Shown here: piece after piece, positions 1 to 8,005 of the stretch
Layout: each line of letters begins with the position of its first letter
How positions within the stretch are numbered: the stretch's first letter is position 1
NCBI GenBank assembly: GCA_947498935.1
Contig: CANMMM010000010.1
Location: forward strand, 82,426 to 146,425
Direction: 5' to 3'
Source of the DNA: an uncultured Aquimarina sp.
Lineage (GTDB): Bacteria > Bacteroidota > Bacteroidia > Flavobacteriales > Flavobacteriaceae
Length of the DNA stretch: 64,000 nt
The notes under the pieces: generated by a model
Databases searched by the model: none
What the model saw: the letters and a program-made list of their open reading frames with translations, nothing else
What the model was told of the DNA's origin: nothing
Translations under genes and position numbers: made by a program

Positions 1-172
1 CCATCGAATTTTAATGATTTTTTTGGTTTACTACATACAATACCCTTTTATAATTCCTTGATAACATATACGTATTTTATCTCATAAAAGCATTCCTATT
101 TATAGGGGGGAAATATGTTAATAGTTAATCCCTTACAACTACTAGACATCTGTTAATTAACATCTTTATACA

Positions 173-193
173 AGGGATTATTCCCTAATTTTG
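173..193 (+). promoter_or_regulatory. candidate promoter with overlapping palindrome
   Basis: TAATTTTG at 186-193 matches the Bacteroidota -7 element TAnnTTTG. The perfect inverted repeat AGGGA-TTAT-TCCCT at 173-186 abuts and overlaps it by one base, which is a typical operator position. No clear -33 TTG is present at the expected distance, so this is only a candidate. It lies about 60 bases upstream of the lectin lipoprotein start codon. Confidence 0.3.
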
Positions 194-251
194 AGATGTT
201 ATTTCGCGAGTAACACACACAAATTATTTACAAATCATTCAATCATTAATC

Positions 252-896
252 ATGAAAAAACTTTTTATTTTAGCATTCATTATGCTTTCCGTATTGGTTA
301 CTTCTTGTCAAAAAGAAGAAGCTACTAATGACACATTTATCGAAAATGCAGCAGATACAGCTACTGTGCCTCAATTCGATGAAACCAACAAAGAACTTAC
401 TGCTTGGGAAAACTTCCCTGATGAATTAAAAAATGCAGAGCGTATCGAAAATGATGGAGTATATAGTAAAGCCTTTTCATACCAAGCAGGTCCCTATGGT
501 GGTAATGGTGGAAAACCTTTTGGTTTTAACCCGCCTACTACGCATAAAATTCATGCCATCGCACTGAGAGCTGGGTCTAAAATAGACAATCTAGTTGTGT
601 ATTACAGAAGACCTAATGGTACGATATATACGCCACTAAGCACAGGAGGTAATGGAGGAACGTATTATATCTACTTTTTCCAAACTGGTGAGTATATCAA
701 AAAAGTAGCAGGAAGAAGTGGAAGCTTATTAGATCGTTTAACGATCACTACTAATAAGAAAAGTTTCTCTCACGGAGGAAATGGAGGAAAACCATTCGTA
801 GTACCCATTCCTCCTACAGGATTCCAAATACTTGGTTTCTTTGGTAGATCTGGACGCCTTATCGATAATATCGGAGTGTTTGTACATACCTTATAA
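252..896 (+). CDS. jacalin-like beta-prism lectin lipoprotein
   Basis: This is a 214-residue protein with a lipoprotein signal ending VTSC (Cys19). The residues after the Cys are QKEE, close to the lipoprotein export signal described for surface lipoproteins of Capnocytophaga, so display on the cell surface is likely (inference). Residues ~80-214 form three internal repeats. Each starts with GGNGG (83, 132, 175) and ends with an RSG/RAG..(I/L)D.(I/L) motif (near 107, 155, 199). Jacalin-family lectins fold as a beta-prism with pseudo-threefold symmetry, and GG loops commonly help form their glycan sites, so up to three binding sites are possible. The ligand is unknown. The gene stands alone between its own terminator and the left edge. 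Start chosen at the ATG of the signal peptide. Confidence 0.8.
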   Translation: MKKLFILAFIMLSVLVTSCQKEEATNDTFIENAADTATVPQFDETNKELTAWENFPDELKNAERIENDGVYSKAFSYQAGPYGGNGGKPFGFNPPTTHKIHAIALRAGSKIDNLVVYYRRPNGTIYTPLSTGGNGGTYYIYFFQTGEYIKKVAGRSGSLLDRLTITTNKKSFSHGGNGGKPFVVPIPPTGFQILGFFGRSGRLIDNIGVFVHTL

Positions 897-1111
897 ATTG
901 TGGTAGTATGCAATGTTGCATCATATAGGCACTGGTTATTCAGGCATTCGATCAAGTGATCTACTACATCACTTCTTTGAGAACAATGCTATCGCATTTC
1001 GTCCCTAGCCTATGAGTTAGCATTGCTAAGCAACGATGTGGTGTCAACCACTTCAGCAAATAACTACTATACACAAACCAACAATTTGATTATTTTTTTT
1101 GATTACAACTA

Positions 1112-1147
1112 TAGAGGGTGCACTGCTTGCAGGCATCCTCTATTTTT
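1112..1147 (+). terminator. intrinsic terminator of the lectin gene
   Basis: The stem TAGAGGGTGC / GCATCCTCTA (one G-T wobble) is followed by TTTTTT on the plus strand. It lies about 215 bases past the lectin stop codon. The stretch in between shows no other coding signal; the ORF at 1023-1274 is a shadow. Confidence 0.75.
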
Positions 1148-1165
1148 TATTCCTTATGGTAGTTA

Positions 1166-1585
1166 TCAATCTTTATGCAATTTGGATAGCATGGCATCAA
1201 AATCCCGTGTCCATTCGGGATGTGTATGCCAGCGCAATTGCTGTCCATCTCCGTACGTTCTAGGAACGATATGAAAATGTAAGTGGAATACCTCCTGCTG
1301 CGCCTGTGCCCCTGAATTGCTAATGACCTGAATATCTCGTATACCTAGTTTTTCTTCGTATAACTTACAGACACGTTTTACGGTCGTGATTACGTCTTGC
1401 AATACAGTTTCTGGAATATCGAACATGGATGTATAATGCTGTTTCGGAATGACGAGCGCATGATAGCGACTTGCAGGATGGATATCCAAAAAAGCGTAGG
1501 TAGTTTCAGTTTCATAGACTTTCCATGAGGGTGCTTCTCCGCTAACGATACGACAAAAAATACAATCATCCATAGCAGTACTCAT
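1166..1585 (-). CDS. HIT family protein (histidine triad nucleotide hydrolase)
   Basis: The 139-residue protein carries the histidine triad HLHFHIVP at about 101-108 and the family's N-terminal CIFC motif (8-11), which with histidines can bind zinc. HIT proteins of this branch hydrolyse nucleoside phosphoramidates or dinucleoside polyphosphates; the exact substrate cannot be told. Its ATG directly follows the stop codon of cbiX (TAAATG), so it is the last gene of the riboswitch-led operon. A second in-frame ATG at residue 5 is an alternative start. The link to tetrapyrrole synthesis rests on operon position only. Confidence 0.85.
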   Translation of the reverse strand: MSTAMDDCIFCRIVSGEAPSWKVYETETTYAFLDIHPASRYHALVIPKQHYTSMFDIPETVLQDVITTVKRVCKLYEEKLGIRDIQVISNSGAQAQQEVFHLHFHIVPRTYGDGQQLRWHTHPEWTRDFDAMLSKLHKD

Positions 1586-2524
1586 TTAGATACCTAATAC
1601 TTTTTTGATTTTACTCCCTAAAGAGGTACTATTTTGCCCAGGTTTCTCATCTTCTTCAAACAGGATTCCTTTTACATTCAGGTGGTGTCCTACCTGTTCT
1701 TTTCCGTAGTCCTGCTCAAAACCAACTACTTGTTTTCGGTATTTACACAATTGGCAATTCATATATGCAGTACCTGTTTTGGCTTCTTCTAATCGTTCGT
1801 CAAAGGCCTTGAGCAATAATTCGTCTGTACCAAAGGGGGCTGTGTATATAAATTCTTGTGCTGATTGTGCGTTTCTATCACTCACATGCCCATAAATACG
1901 TTCTAGCAATACGCCTGTAAAAAAGAAAAACGGAATCACTACGGTACGCTTAAATCCTAGTTTTTCTACCATCTGTAGGGATTCATCTACCATAGGATAC
2001 GCAGTACCACTGTAGGCTGTAGTGGCAAATCCAAACCCCATGCCTTCCCATAACATACTGGTTAGTTTACACACATCGCTATTGGCATCTGGATCTGTAG
2101 TTCCTCTACCTACCACCACGAGACAGGTTTCTTTTCTAGAGATTTCGGGTAAGGGCGCTAAGGCTTCCTCGATACGTTTGACTGCTAGGTCTAATAAAAA
2201 GGAATTAACCCCGATATGTTTTCCCATCTGTATGGTTAGATCCTCATGATAACCCTGAATGGTATTGAGCTCATACGGGATGTCATTCTTAGCATGTGAT
2301 CCTGCAAATAAAATAACGGGAAGGGCATATATTTTTCGGATTCCACTGAGGTACATTCGTTCTACAGCAGCCTCATAGGTAGGGTGATTAAATTCTAAAA
2401 AACCATAATCTACCTCGTAGTCATCTTGGTAGCGCTCTTGTAGGATGGTTACCAGTTTTTTAAACGAAGTAATGGCAGCTTTTCTACGGCTTCCATGTCC
2501 ACAAAGTAAAATTCCTTCTTTCAT
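1586..2524 (-). CDS. cbiX: sirohydrochlorin chelatase (CbiX-type, cobalt or iron)
   Basis: The 312-residue protein begins MKEGILLCGHGSRR, the conserved start of CbiX/SirB chelatases (GHGSR). The length fits the long form, with two tandem CbiX domains (about 1-125 and 130-245). The C-terminal tail carries CQLCKYR near 258 and a later GHH, which could bind metal. It inserts Co2+ (B12) or Fe2+ (siroheme) into sirohydrochlorin, the product made after CobA, encoded just upstream. The 118-base gap to cobA is filled almost entirely by a structured repeat. Cobalt is favoured because the operon follows a B12 riboswitch, but siroheme synthesis is possible. Confidence 0.85.
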   Translation of the reverse strand: MKEGILLCGHGSRRKAAITSFKKLVTILQERYQDDYEVDYGFLEFNHPTYEAAVERMYLSGIRKIYALPVILFAGSHAKNDIPYELNTIQGYHEDLTIQMGKHIGVNSFLLDLAVKRIEEALAPLPEISRKETCLVVVGRGTTDPDANSDVCKLTSMLWEGMGFGFATTAYSGTAYPMVDESLQMVEKLGFKRTVVIPFFFFTGVLLERIYGHVSDRNAQSAQEFIYTAPFGTDELLLKAFDERLEEAKTGTAYMNCQLCKYRKQVVGFEQDYGKEQVGHHLNVKGILFEEDEKPGQNSTSLGSKIKKVLGI

Positions 2525-2544
2525 CTGTTTCTTTTTTATTTTTT

Positions 2545-2633
2545 TGCGTTAGGGATTGCAGCGGCATCCTTTTGGTGGCGTCTTAGCGCTGCCAAAAGAT
2601 ACAGCGGAAAGCCCGACCCTTGTGGTAACGCCC
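2545..2633. repeat. structured intergenic repeat, copy 1 (family A)
   Basis: This is an 89-bp copy of the family that runs TGCGTTAGGGAT ... AACGCCC. The ends GCGTT/AACGC pair. The centre folds as TTTTGGTGGCG / CGCTGCCAAAA, including G-T wobbles. It fills the gap between cobA and cbiX inside one operon, so it is probably transcribed. Confidence 0.85.
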
Positions 2634-2642
2634 TACTCATCC

Positions 2643-3365
2643 TTATGCTATCGGTGCTGCTCCTACTATCACTACTGCGGGCATTTGTAATAAACTTTCT
2701 GCTACTAATGCTTGTATCGTACCCAATGTACCATTGAGAATTGCTTGGTCTTCTCTAGACACTCTAGAGGCAATAGTCACGGGTATTTCGGGATCTTTAC
2801 ACACCTCTAATAACTTGGGGATGATGCGATGCAAACTCTTTAATCCCATATAGATAGATATGGTATTACCTGCCTTGAGCATGTGCGCGATACCATTTAG
2901 CTGCTCAAAAGAATAATCGGCAGTATGTGCCGTGCAAATGAGCATGGCATTGGATTTATTGCGTTCTGTGATCGGTATATTAAAAATCGTAGCAGCGGCC
3001 AGTGCTGCCGATATACCCGGAATGACCTCAAAAGGCACTTCGGCGGCTGTCAGATACCGAGCTTCCTCAGCGGCTCTTCCATATATATAAGGGTCTCCTG
3101 ATTTAAGGCGTACCACTTTTTTGCCTTGCTCGTAGTACTGCTGTAATAAGGAATTGATTTTTTGCTGTCGTTCGATCTGATCAAAGGTATCCCCGAATTT
3201 ACGGCCTACATATATTTTTTCTCCTTGTGTATTGATCGCTAAAACACGATCCGAAACCAGATTATCGTGCAGAATTATTTCGGCTGCGGCTATCAATCGA
3301 TGCGCTTTGATGGTCAATAAATCTGGATCTCCAGGTCCAGCGCCTATAATTGCTACAGGGTGCAT
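2643..3365 (-). CDS. cobA: uroporphyrinogen-III C-methyltransferase (SUMT)
   Basis: The 240-residue protein has the N-terminal GAGPGDPDLLT motif of tetrapyrrole methyltransferases and the central VVRLKSGDPYIYGR motif (near 85-98). SUMT uses two SAM to convert uroporphyrinogen III to precorrin-2, the branch point for B12 and siroheme. The length is that of a single-domain SUMT without the CysG oxidase/ferrochelatase part; the chelatase is the separate cbiX downstream. The start lies 2 bases after the stop of the preceding SDR gene, so the two are translationally close. Confidence 0.92.
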   Translation of the reverse strand: MHPVAIIGAGPGDPDLLTIKAHRLIAAAEIILHDNLVSDRVLAINTQGEKIYVGRKFGDTFDQIERQQKINSLLQQYYEQGKKVVRLKSGDPYIYGRAAEEARYLTAAEVPFEVIPGISAALAAATIFNIPITERNKSNAMLICTAHTADYSFEQLNGIAHMLKAGNTISIYMGLKSLHRIIPKLLEVCKDPEIPVTIASRVSREDQAILNGTLGTIQALVAESLLQMPAVVIVGAAPIA

Positions 3366-3367
3366 AC

Positions 3368-4186
3368 TTATATCAATTTTAAAGGATCGGGATGTACGTA
3401 GGTATATCCTAATAACTCCTTGCTTTTGGTATTGGATATGATCTTATACGCTACAGTGGGTGTTACTGCAAAGGCAGGAGGTGTCAATCCTATTTTTTGG
3501 GCTGCTAAGGTATAAAAATCTTTGCGCAATGGATGTTCATCAGCACTGCCATTTATGATATGCCCCCACGCCTCTTGGGTAATCACAGCGTCTATGACTC
3601 CTATGCAATCCTCTCTATGAATTACATTTATAGGTGCATCACCATTCTTTACCTCCTTTTTATTGGCCAAAAATCGCCCTGGCAATCGATCATCGCCTAT
3701 CAGTCCTGATAGCCTAATGATCGTAAGGCGGTCTTGGAGTGCGGTGCGTAACAACTGCTCTACAGCTGCCACGGCTTTTCCCGATTCTTTTTCGGGGGCA
3801 ATCGCTAGCGACTCGGATACGACGGCATTGGTATTCTGATATACCGAAGTAGAACTGATAAAAATGACTTTCTGATGAGCAGGAATATATGGAATAAGCT
3901 CCTGGATTTGCTGCTGATAGATGGCGATGATATTAGGAATCCGCTTAGGCGGAAAGTTAATCACCAATACCTCGCTATCGGCTAGAAAGTCTGTATACAT
4001 TGCTGGTGTAACTGTTTCTGACCCTAACGTTAGTAGATAGGGGGTGATACCTGCTTGCTGTAAGGTCTCTATCTTACTCGCAGTGGTCGTTGTGCCATGG
4101 ACTGCTATGCCTTGGGCAATGTAGTGCTTGGCAAGGGGTAGTCCTAGCCAACCACAACCCAGTATACTGATTTTTTGTAGTGTCAC
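3368..4186 (-). CDS. SDR / NAD-dependent epimerase-like protein (YeeZ type)
   Basis: Residues at the new N-terminus read ISILGCGWLGLPLA, a Rossmann GxGxxG dinucleotide-binding site, followed by an SDR-like core with an SSTSVYQ segment (active-site Ser/Tyr region). The ORF track start at 4264 would overlap the upstream gene by 74 bases. The GTG at 4186, just after that gene's TAA (4191), gives a 272-residue protein starting right before the Rossmann strand and is preferred. YeeZ-like proteins have no well-defined substrate. Its place between a 2Fe-2S protein and cobA suggests a tetrapyrrole-linked role, which is inference only. Confidence 0.75.
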   Translation of the reverse strand: MTLQKISILGCGWLGLPLAKHYIAQGIAVHGTTTTASKIETLQQAGITPYLLTLGSETVTPAMYTDFLADSEVLVINFPPKRIPNIIAIYQQQIQELIPYIPAHQKVIFISSTSVYQNTNAVVSESLAIAPEKESGKAVAAVEQLLRTALQDRLTIIRLSGLIGDDRLPGRFLANKKEVKNGDAPINVIHREDCIGVIDAVITQEAWGHIINGSADEHPLRKDFYTLAAQKIGLTPPAFAVTPTVAYKIISNTKSKELLGYTYVHPDPLKLI

Positions 4187-4190
4187 GTAA

Positions 4191-5027
4191 TTATAATTTA
4201 ATCGACTCGGCATCTTGGATGCGCAATGCTGTGGGTTCCATAGACAGATAGATGCGTAACACATGCTCCCATGTAGTCGTATCTGTTTCGCGTATCCAGC
4301 AGGTCATCAGATGCTTGCCTTTTTTATTTTTTAGGCGTATTGCCTTGGTAAAGATAGTGCTTTTTCGAAGCCAAATAACCTCTGCCACACTCACTTTTCT
4401 ATCGGCTATAGCTGCATCAATATCCTTTGGAATCCCTGCAATAGTCAATTGCGTATCGAGATTGGGTCCCGTAATCGTTGCCTGATACGTATCTGTATAG
4501 AGTACTTGGTGCGGTTCTGTAATCGGTAGTAAGTCTACGCCTTCGTCTAGCTGTACAGCGATGGGTCTTGGCGCTGTAAACAAGTATTGAAACAAGGGAT
4601 ATAAATGCTGATCCGATGCAAAAGCTCTCGCTACCAACACCTCGCCATGAGGTGCTTCTGTCTGTAGTTTAAACACGGGCAGTGCCAAGGTTCTTTCTTG
4701 ATCGGTAACCATATCAGACCAACCTTCTCGGTACAATAAATAGTCCTCTACTGGTTGTTGCTGTTCTACATGCGAGGCTACAACGGCGACTGCTTTTTCG
4801 GGGGTAAGCTCTTTATACCAATAATTACCTGGCTGTACGATACATGTGGGCGCATTTTCGCAGCGTCCATTACACCTTGTTTTTATGGTATGGGTGCTAT
4901 CCCATAATCCTTGATTTCGCAAATAAGCTCTGGCTTCGCGCACTGCGATTTCGCTATTGGCTTTCTGGCAGGAACCGCCGTCACAGAATTGAAACGTGGT
5001 CGTTACTTTAGATAGGTTTTTTCCCAT
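4191..5027 (-). CDS. (2Fe-2S) thioredoxin-like ferredoxin domain protein
   Basis: The 278-residue protein has an N-terminal thioredoxin-like ferredoxin domain (about 1-90). Cysteines occur as CDGGSC near 14-19 and CNGRC..C near 53-63, the two pairs that hold a 2Fe-2S cluster in this family. Residues ~100-278 match no domain I recognise. It is the first gene after the cobalamin riboswitch, so its expression should fall when B12 is plentiful. A role as electron donor for corrin-ring chemistry or metal handling would fit, but is not shown by the sequence. The start ATGGGAAAA lies inside a predicted leader stem (see 5019-5076). Confidence 0.75.
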   Translation of the reverse strand: MGKNLSKVTTTFQFCDGGSCQKANSEIAVREARAYLRNQGLWDSTHTIKTRCNGRCENAPTCIVQPGNYWYKELTPEKAVAVVASHVEQQQPVEDYLLYREGWSDMVTDQERTLALPVFKLQTEAPHGEVLVARAFASDQHLYPLFQYLFTAPRPIAVQLDEGVDLLPITEPHQVLYTDTYQATITGPNLDTQLTIAGIPKDIDAAIADRKVSVAEVIWLRKSTIFTKAIRLKNKKGKHLMTCWIRETDTTTWEHVLRIYLSMEPTALRIQDAESIKL

Positions 5028-5076
5028 ACAATTTAGTAGTATTTAGAAGTGGTTTAAGCCACTTCATGGGGGAAAA
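5019..5076 (-). promoter_or_regulatory. putative translational expression platform of the B12 riboswitch
   Basis: In the minus-strand leader, TTTTCCCCCAT (5076-5066) can pair with ATGGGAAAA (5027-5019), the start codon and first codons of the 2Fe-2S gene, leaving two C bulged. The intervening loop contains the perfect palindrome GAAGTGG..CCACTTC (5046-5065), which would form its own hairpin. Such a stem would hide the start codon. No U-tract follows the hairpins, which argues for translational rather than transcriptional control. The pairing is visible in the sequence; the regulatory role is inference. Confidence 0.4.
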
Positions 5077-5188
5077 GTATAGAAATACAAATAATACGGT
5101 ATACTCCTCTTATACATCTGCAGATCGTCATACACGCATACTATTCGATATATCCAACTCTTTACCCGAGAGTTACACATACATTCGA

Positions 5189-5348
5189 TATGGCAGGTCT
5201 CCTGACTTACGCAATCGCATCACCTTCCCATAGTCTCACTACAGTGGTATATATAGATACGATCTCTTATTGCGCATTACAGTTGCGGGAACAGCTTTGG
5301 GATTACACCAAATTCCCTTTTCATCTTAGGTAGTTACTAAGAACCATA
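5189..5348 (-). promoter_or_regulatory. cobalamin (adenosylcobalamin) riboswitch
   Basis: On the minus strand the conserved core AAGGGAATTTGGTG..AATCC and AGCTGTTCCCGCAACTG is followed by the B12 box AGTCAGGAGACCTGCC. The P1 stem closes with TATGG (5348-5344) and CCATA (5193-5189). All diagnostic parts of the class are present in order. It sits about 160 bases upstream of the 2Fe-2S gene and should control the five-gene block down to the HIT gene. Binding of B12 normally lowers expression. Confidence 0.93.
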
Positions 5349-5423
5349 ACGTAGGAACGAATGTACTTGATTTCCTGACAATAACCTATTGCCACCTTCC
5401 CAAAGTTTACTTAATTCTATGTT

Positions 5424-5511
5424 GGGCGTTCCCCAAGGGTCGGGCTATCCGCTGTATCTTTTTTGGCTTTTTAAGAAGCCAAAAAAGGATGCCGCTCCTA
5501 TCCCTAACGCA
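5424..5511. repeat. structured intergenic repeat, copy 2 (family A)
   Basis: This 88-bp copy is in the opposite orientation to copy 1 (GGGCGTTCCCC ... CCCTAACGCA). The apical stem is TTTTTTGGCTT / AAGCCAAAAAA. It lies between the P-loop ATPase gene and the cobalamin riboswitch, so it separates the two B12 blocks. Confidence 0.85.
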
Positions 5512-5530
5512 GTGATTCGTTATTACACAA

Positions 5531-6076
5531 TCACACCATATTATCTTCTACAAGCATCGATTGAATATATGCCACGCGTTCTGCAACAGTTCCCCTAGGC
5601 AATACCTGTATGCTAAATCCTAATTGACGATATAAATCCAGTAACTGCGATTGGATAGCACAAGCGTCTGCATAGGTTTGTAATCGCTGTGGATCTCTGG
5701 TATAAATAGCACTCCACAAAGGAGCAACCCATACTGTAGTATGATAATAATCTGTGTATGGAAAATCGAGCAACCCACTAGGTATCTTAGCTGCACTAGC
5801 ACGTAGATAGGCTATCACATCTGGCAATCCTCTATCTACAAAAGTATCCTGTACAATCACCTCATCTAATTGGGTTGTAATTTCACGACTCACTAATGCA
5901 GCAAAACCCACTACATCCTCCCATGGAGTACATGTTCCCCCAGTAGTTTGCTGCTGGTGAATCACTGCTCGCGCTACTTCTGCTTCGCAAGCATGCCCCG
6001 CTGAAGCCAACGCTGCTAGCAAAGTAGTTTTTCCTGTTCCAGGCGCACCTGTAATGATGTATCGTTTAGGCATCAT
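5531..6076 (-). CDS. small P-loop ATPase (AAA_28-like) in the B12 operon
   Basis: The 181-residue protein starts with a clear Walker A, GAPGTGKTT (10-18), and matches the style of NadR-like/AAA_28 kinases or ATPases. A second ATG gives a start one residue later. It overlaps the end of cbiB by 11 bases, so the genes are co-translated. It is not CobU/CobP by sequence, but a nucleotide-loop or cobinamide kinase-type role is conceivable from context. The substrate is unknown. Confidence 0.7.
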   Translation of the reverse strand: MMPKRYIITGAPGTGKTTLLAALASAGHACEAEVARAVIHQQQTTGGTCTPWEDVVGFAALVSREITTQLDEVIVQDTFVDRGLPDVIAYLRASAAKIPSGLLDFPYTDYYHTTVWVAPLWSAIYTRDPQRLQTYADACAIQSQLLDLYRQLGFSIQVLPRGTVAERVAYIQSMLVEDNMV

Positions 6077-7001
6077 AATACAAATAATATCCTAGCGCAA
6101 TCAGGAATACAAAAACAGCTGTGACCCTATGATTGATCTGTATTACAGTTCGTAATTCCTCTGGGGCTAGCGCTCTATCTCGATCCCCTATAAAGGGTTT
6201 GGGTACCAACTTTCCATGATAGTAGTTCGGTCCACCAAAGGTACACTCCAAAATAGCTGCCAAGGCTGCTTCTGGATACCCTGCATTAGGACTAGCATGT
6301 TGCTTGCCATAGCGCAGTACAAAAGGAATCTTATGCAACTTACCACTCACTACCAACATCAGTAGCGCGGTAATTCGGGCAGGGATATAGTTGGCTACAT
6401 CATCTAGCTTAGCGGCAAACTTACCAAAGTACAGGTAACGATCATTTTTATATCCGATCATAGAGTCTAAGGTATTGATCATCTTATACCCCATGGCGCC
6501 TGCAATCCCAAATAGTGCGTAATAAAAAAGTGGAGCAATCACCCCGTCACTTAGATTCTCGGACATGGTTTCGAATACTGCTTTTTGGATTTGCTGTGCA
6601 TCCAGCATTTTGGTTTCTCTCCCTACAATCCACGAAAGGCGTTTTCTACCTGCTTCTAATCCCTGTGCCAATGCTTCGAATACGGCCTTTCCTTCATCTA
6701 TCAGGCTTTTATTCGCCAATGCATAAAACACAACTACCGATGCTATGAGATCATGTAAGATAGGATACGGCAGCGTTAACTGCGTAAGCATCCCGAAAAA
6801 CGCAGCGGTAGCCATCACCAATACTACTGTAAGCAGTATTCCCTTTAGAAGACGATGCGAGTTTTTATTCAACCAGCGCTCTCCTCTAGCAATACAGTTC
6901 CCAAAAAAACGTATGGGATGTGGTAATTTCCGAGGATCTCCTAGCAACAGATCTAATACGTATCCTATAAGTAAGGGAATGATTATTCGCTGGTATTCCA
7001 T
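6066..7001 (-). CDS. cbiB: adenosylcobinamide-phosphate synthase CbiB
   Basis: The 311-residue membrane protein has the signature GDPRKLPHPIRFFG at about 21-34, the ETMSENLSDGVIAPLFYY segment near 144-161 and several hydrophobic helices. CbiB attaches aminopropanol phosphate (or aminopropanol) to cobyric acid. It overlaps the aminotransferase gene by 19 bases and the ATPase gene by 11. This fits the pathway order cobyric acid synthase, threonine-phosphate decarboxylase, CbiB. Confidence 0.93.
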   Translation of the reverse strand: MEYQRIIIPLLIGYVLDLLLGDPRKLPHPIRFFGNCIARGERWLNKNSHRLLKGILLTVVLVMATAAFFGMLTQLTLPYPILHDLIASVVVFYALANKSLIDEGKAVFEALAQGLEAGRKRLSWIVGRETKMLDAQQIQKAVFETMSENLSDGVIAPLFYYALFGIAGAMGYKMINTLDSMIGYKNDRYLYFGKFAAKLDDVANYIPARITALLMLVVSGKLHKIPFVLRYGKQHASPNAGYPEAALAAILECTFGGPNYYHGKLVPKPFIGDRDRALAPEELRTVIQINHRVTAVFVFLIALGYYLYYDA

Positions 7002-8005
7002 TCTGCTAAAGCATTAACTAACAATTGATTTTGCGCACTGTCTTGACTTGCTATACGGATATAATGCCCATCCAATCCTCTAAAATTTGATGCATCTCTA
7101 ATAAGCAATTGATGTGTATGCACTAGATACTCTTTTAACTGCGTCGCCACAGGCTGTGCCAACCGTACTAAAAAATAATTCGTAGGCGAAGGTACAACAG
7201 TATACCCTTCTAATGCATCTATCGCTTTTTGGAATGCTGCACTATAGCGAAGTAAGGTCTCCATAGTAGGCACTAAAGCAGTGTAATGGTCATAAATATA
7301 GTTCCCCGCTGCTATCGCCATCGCATTCACACTCCACGGCATGGAGGCTTGTTGTAATTTTTTTTGCCATTGCTCACTACACAGTATATATCCCAATCGA
7401 AGTCCTGGAATAGAAAACAATTTGGTAAGCGAACGAACTATGATCAGGTTATCGAATTCCTGTAGCAAAACAACACTAGAACGAATCTGTGATGTAAAAT
7501 CGATATACGCTTCATCGATCACAAAGGTAGTGTGTGGATGTGCTGTGACTAACTGCCGAATCTCTGCCACAGTATTGCAATACCCATCGGGATTATTAGG
7601 GTTGCAGATAAATACCACTTCTGCATCAAAATGTGTATCGAGTACCGCTGCTCTGTCGTAATATACAGGCTGTACGCCGTGGCACTGACATGCATCTTCA
7701 TACTCAGAAAAAGTAGGTGTTCCGATCGCTGCCGTTTGCCCTGCAAACAGTTTTGTGATCAGATAAAAGGCTTCTGTCGCCCCATTAGTCACCACCACTT
7801 GCGTAGCCCTTAACTGATGATGCGCTGTAATACGCGCTGCTAATTCGTCTGCATTGGGCGTGGGATAATTAGCGATGGTAGGTAATTGCTCCTGAAGGTG
7901 CTGTAGCAATACTGGAGCAGTACGCTGATACCATACATTAGAACTAAAATTAGCTTTGAATACTACCTCGTACCGATAGGCGTCGTCTCCGTGTCCGTAG
8001 ATCAT
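6983..8005 (-). CDS. cobD: class I/II aminotransferase, likely threonine-phosphate decarboxylase (CobD-like)
   Basis: The 340-residue PLP enzyme has the FICNPNNPDGY motif (near 131) and the PLP lysine in RSLTKLFSIPGLRLGY (near 191-206). It resembles histidinol-phosphate aminotransferases and CobD. Its position between cobQ (overlap ATGA) and cbiB supports threonine-phosphate decarboxylase, which makes the aminopropanol phosphate used by CbiB. Distinguishing it from HisC needs a phylogeny, so the symbol rests on context. Confidence 0.8.
   Translation of the reverse strand: MIYGHGDDAYRYEVVFKANFSSNVWYQRTAPVLLQHLQEQLPTIANYPTPNADELAARITAHHQLRATQVVVTNGATEAFYLITKLFAGQTAAIGTPTFSEYEDACQCHGVQPVYYDRAAVLDTHFDAEVVFICNPNNPDGYCNTVAEIRQLVTAHPHTTFVIDEAYIDFTSQIRSSVVLLQEFDNLIIVRSLTKLFSIPGLRLGYILCSEQWQKKLQQASMPWSVNAMAIAAGNYIYDHYTALVPTMETLLRYSAAFQKAIDALEGYTVVPSPTNYFLVRLAQPVATQLKEYLVHTHQLLIRDASNFRGLDGHYIRIASQDSAQNQLLVNALAEWNTSE

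Noticed and set aside
1023-1274. 83-residue plus-strand ORF
   Set aside because: It overlaps the HIT gene on the opposite strand, begins in the lectin gene's 3' region and contains the terminator hairpin.
4187-4264. Longer N-terminus of the SDR gene (start 4264)
   Set aside because: It would overlap the 2Fe-2S gene by 74 bases and adds residues with no family character; the GTG at 4186 fits the Rossmann start.
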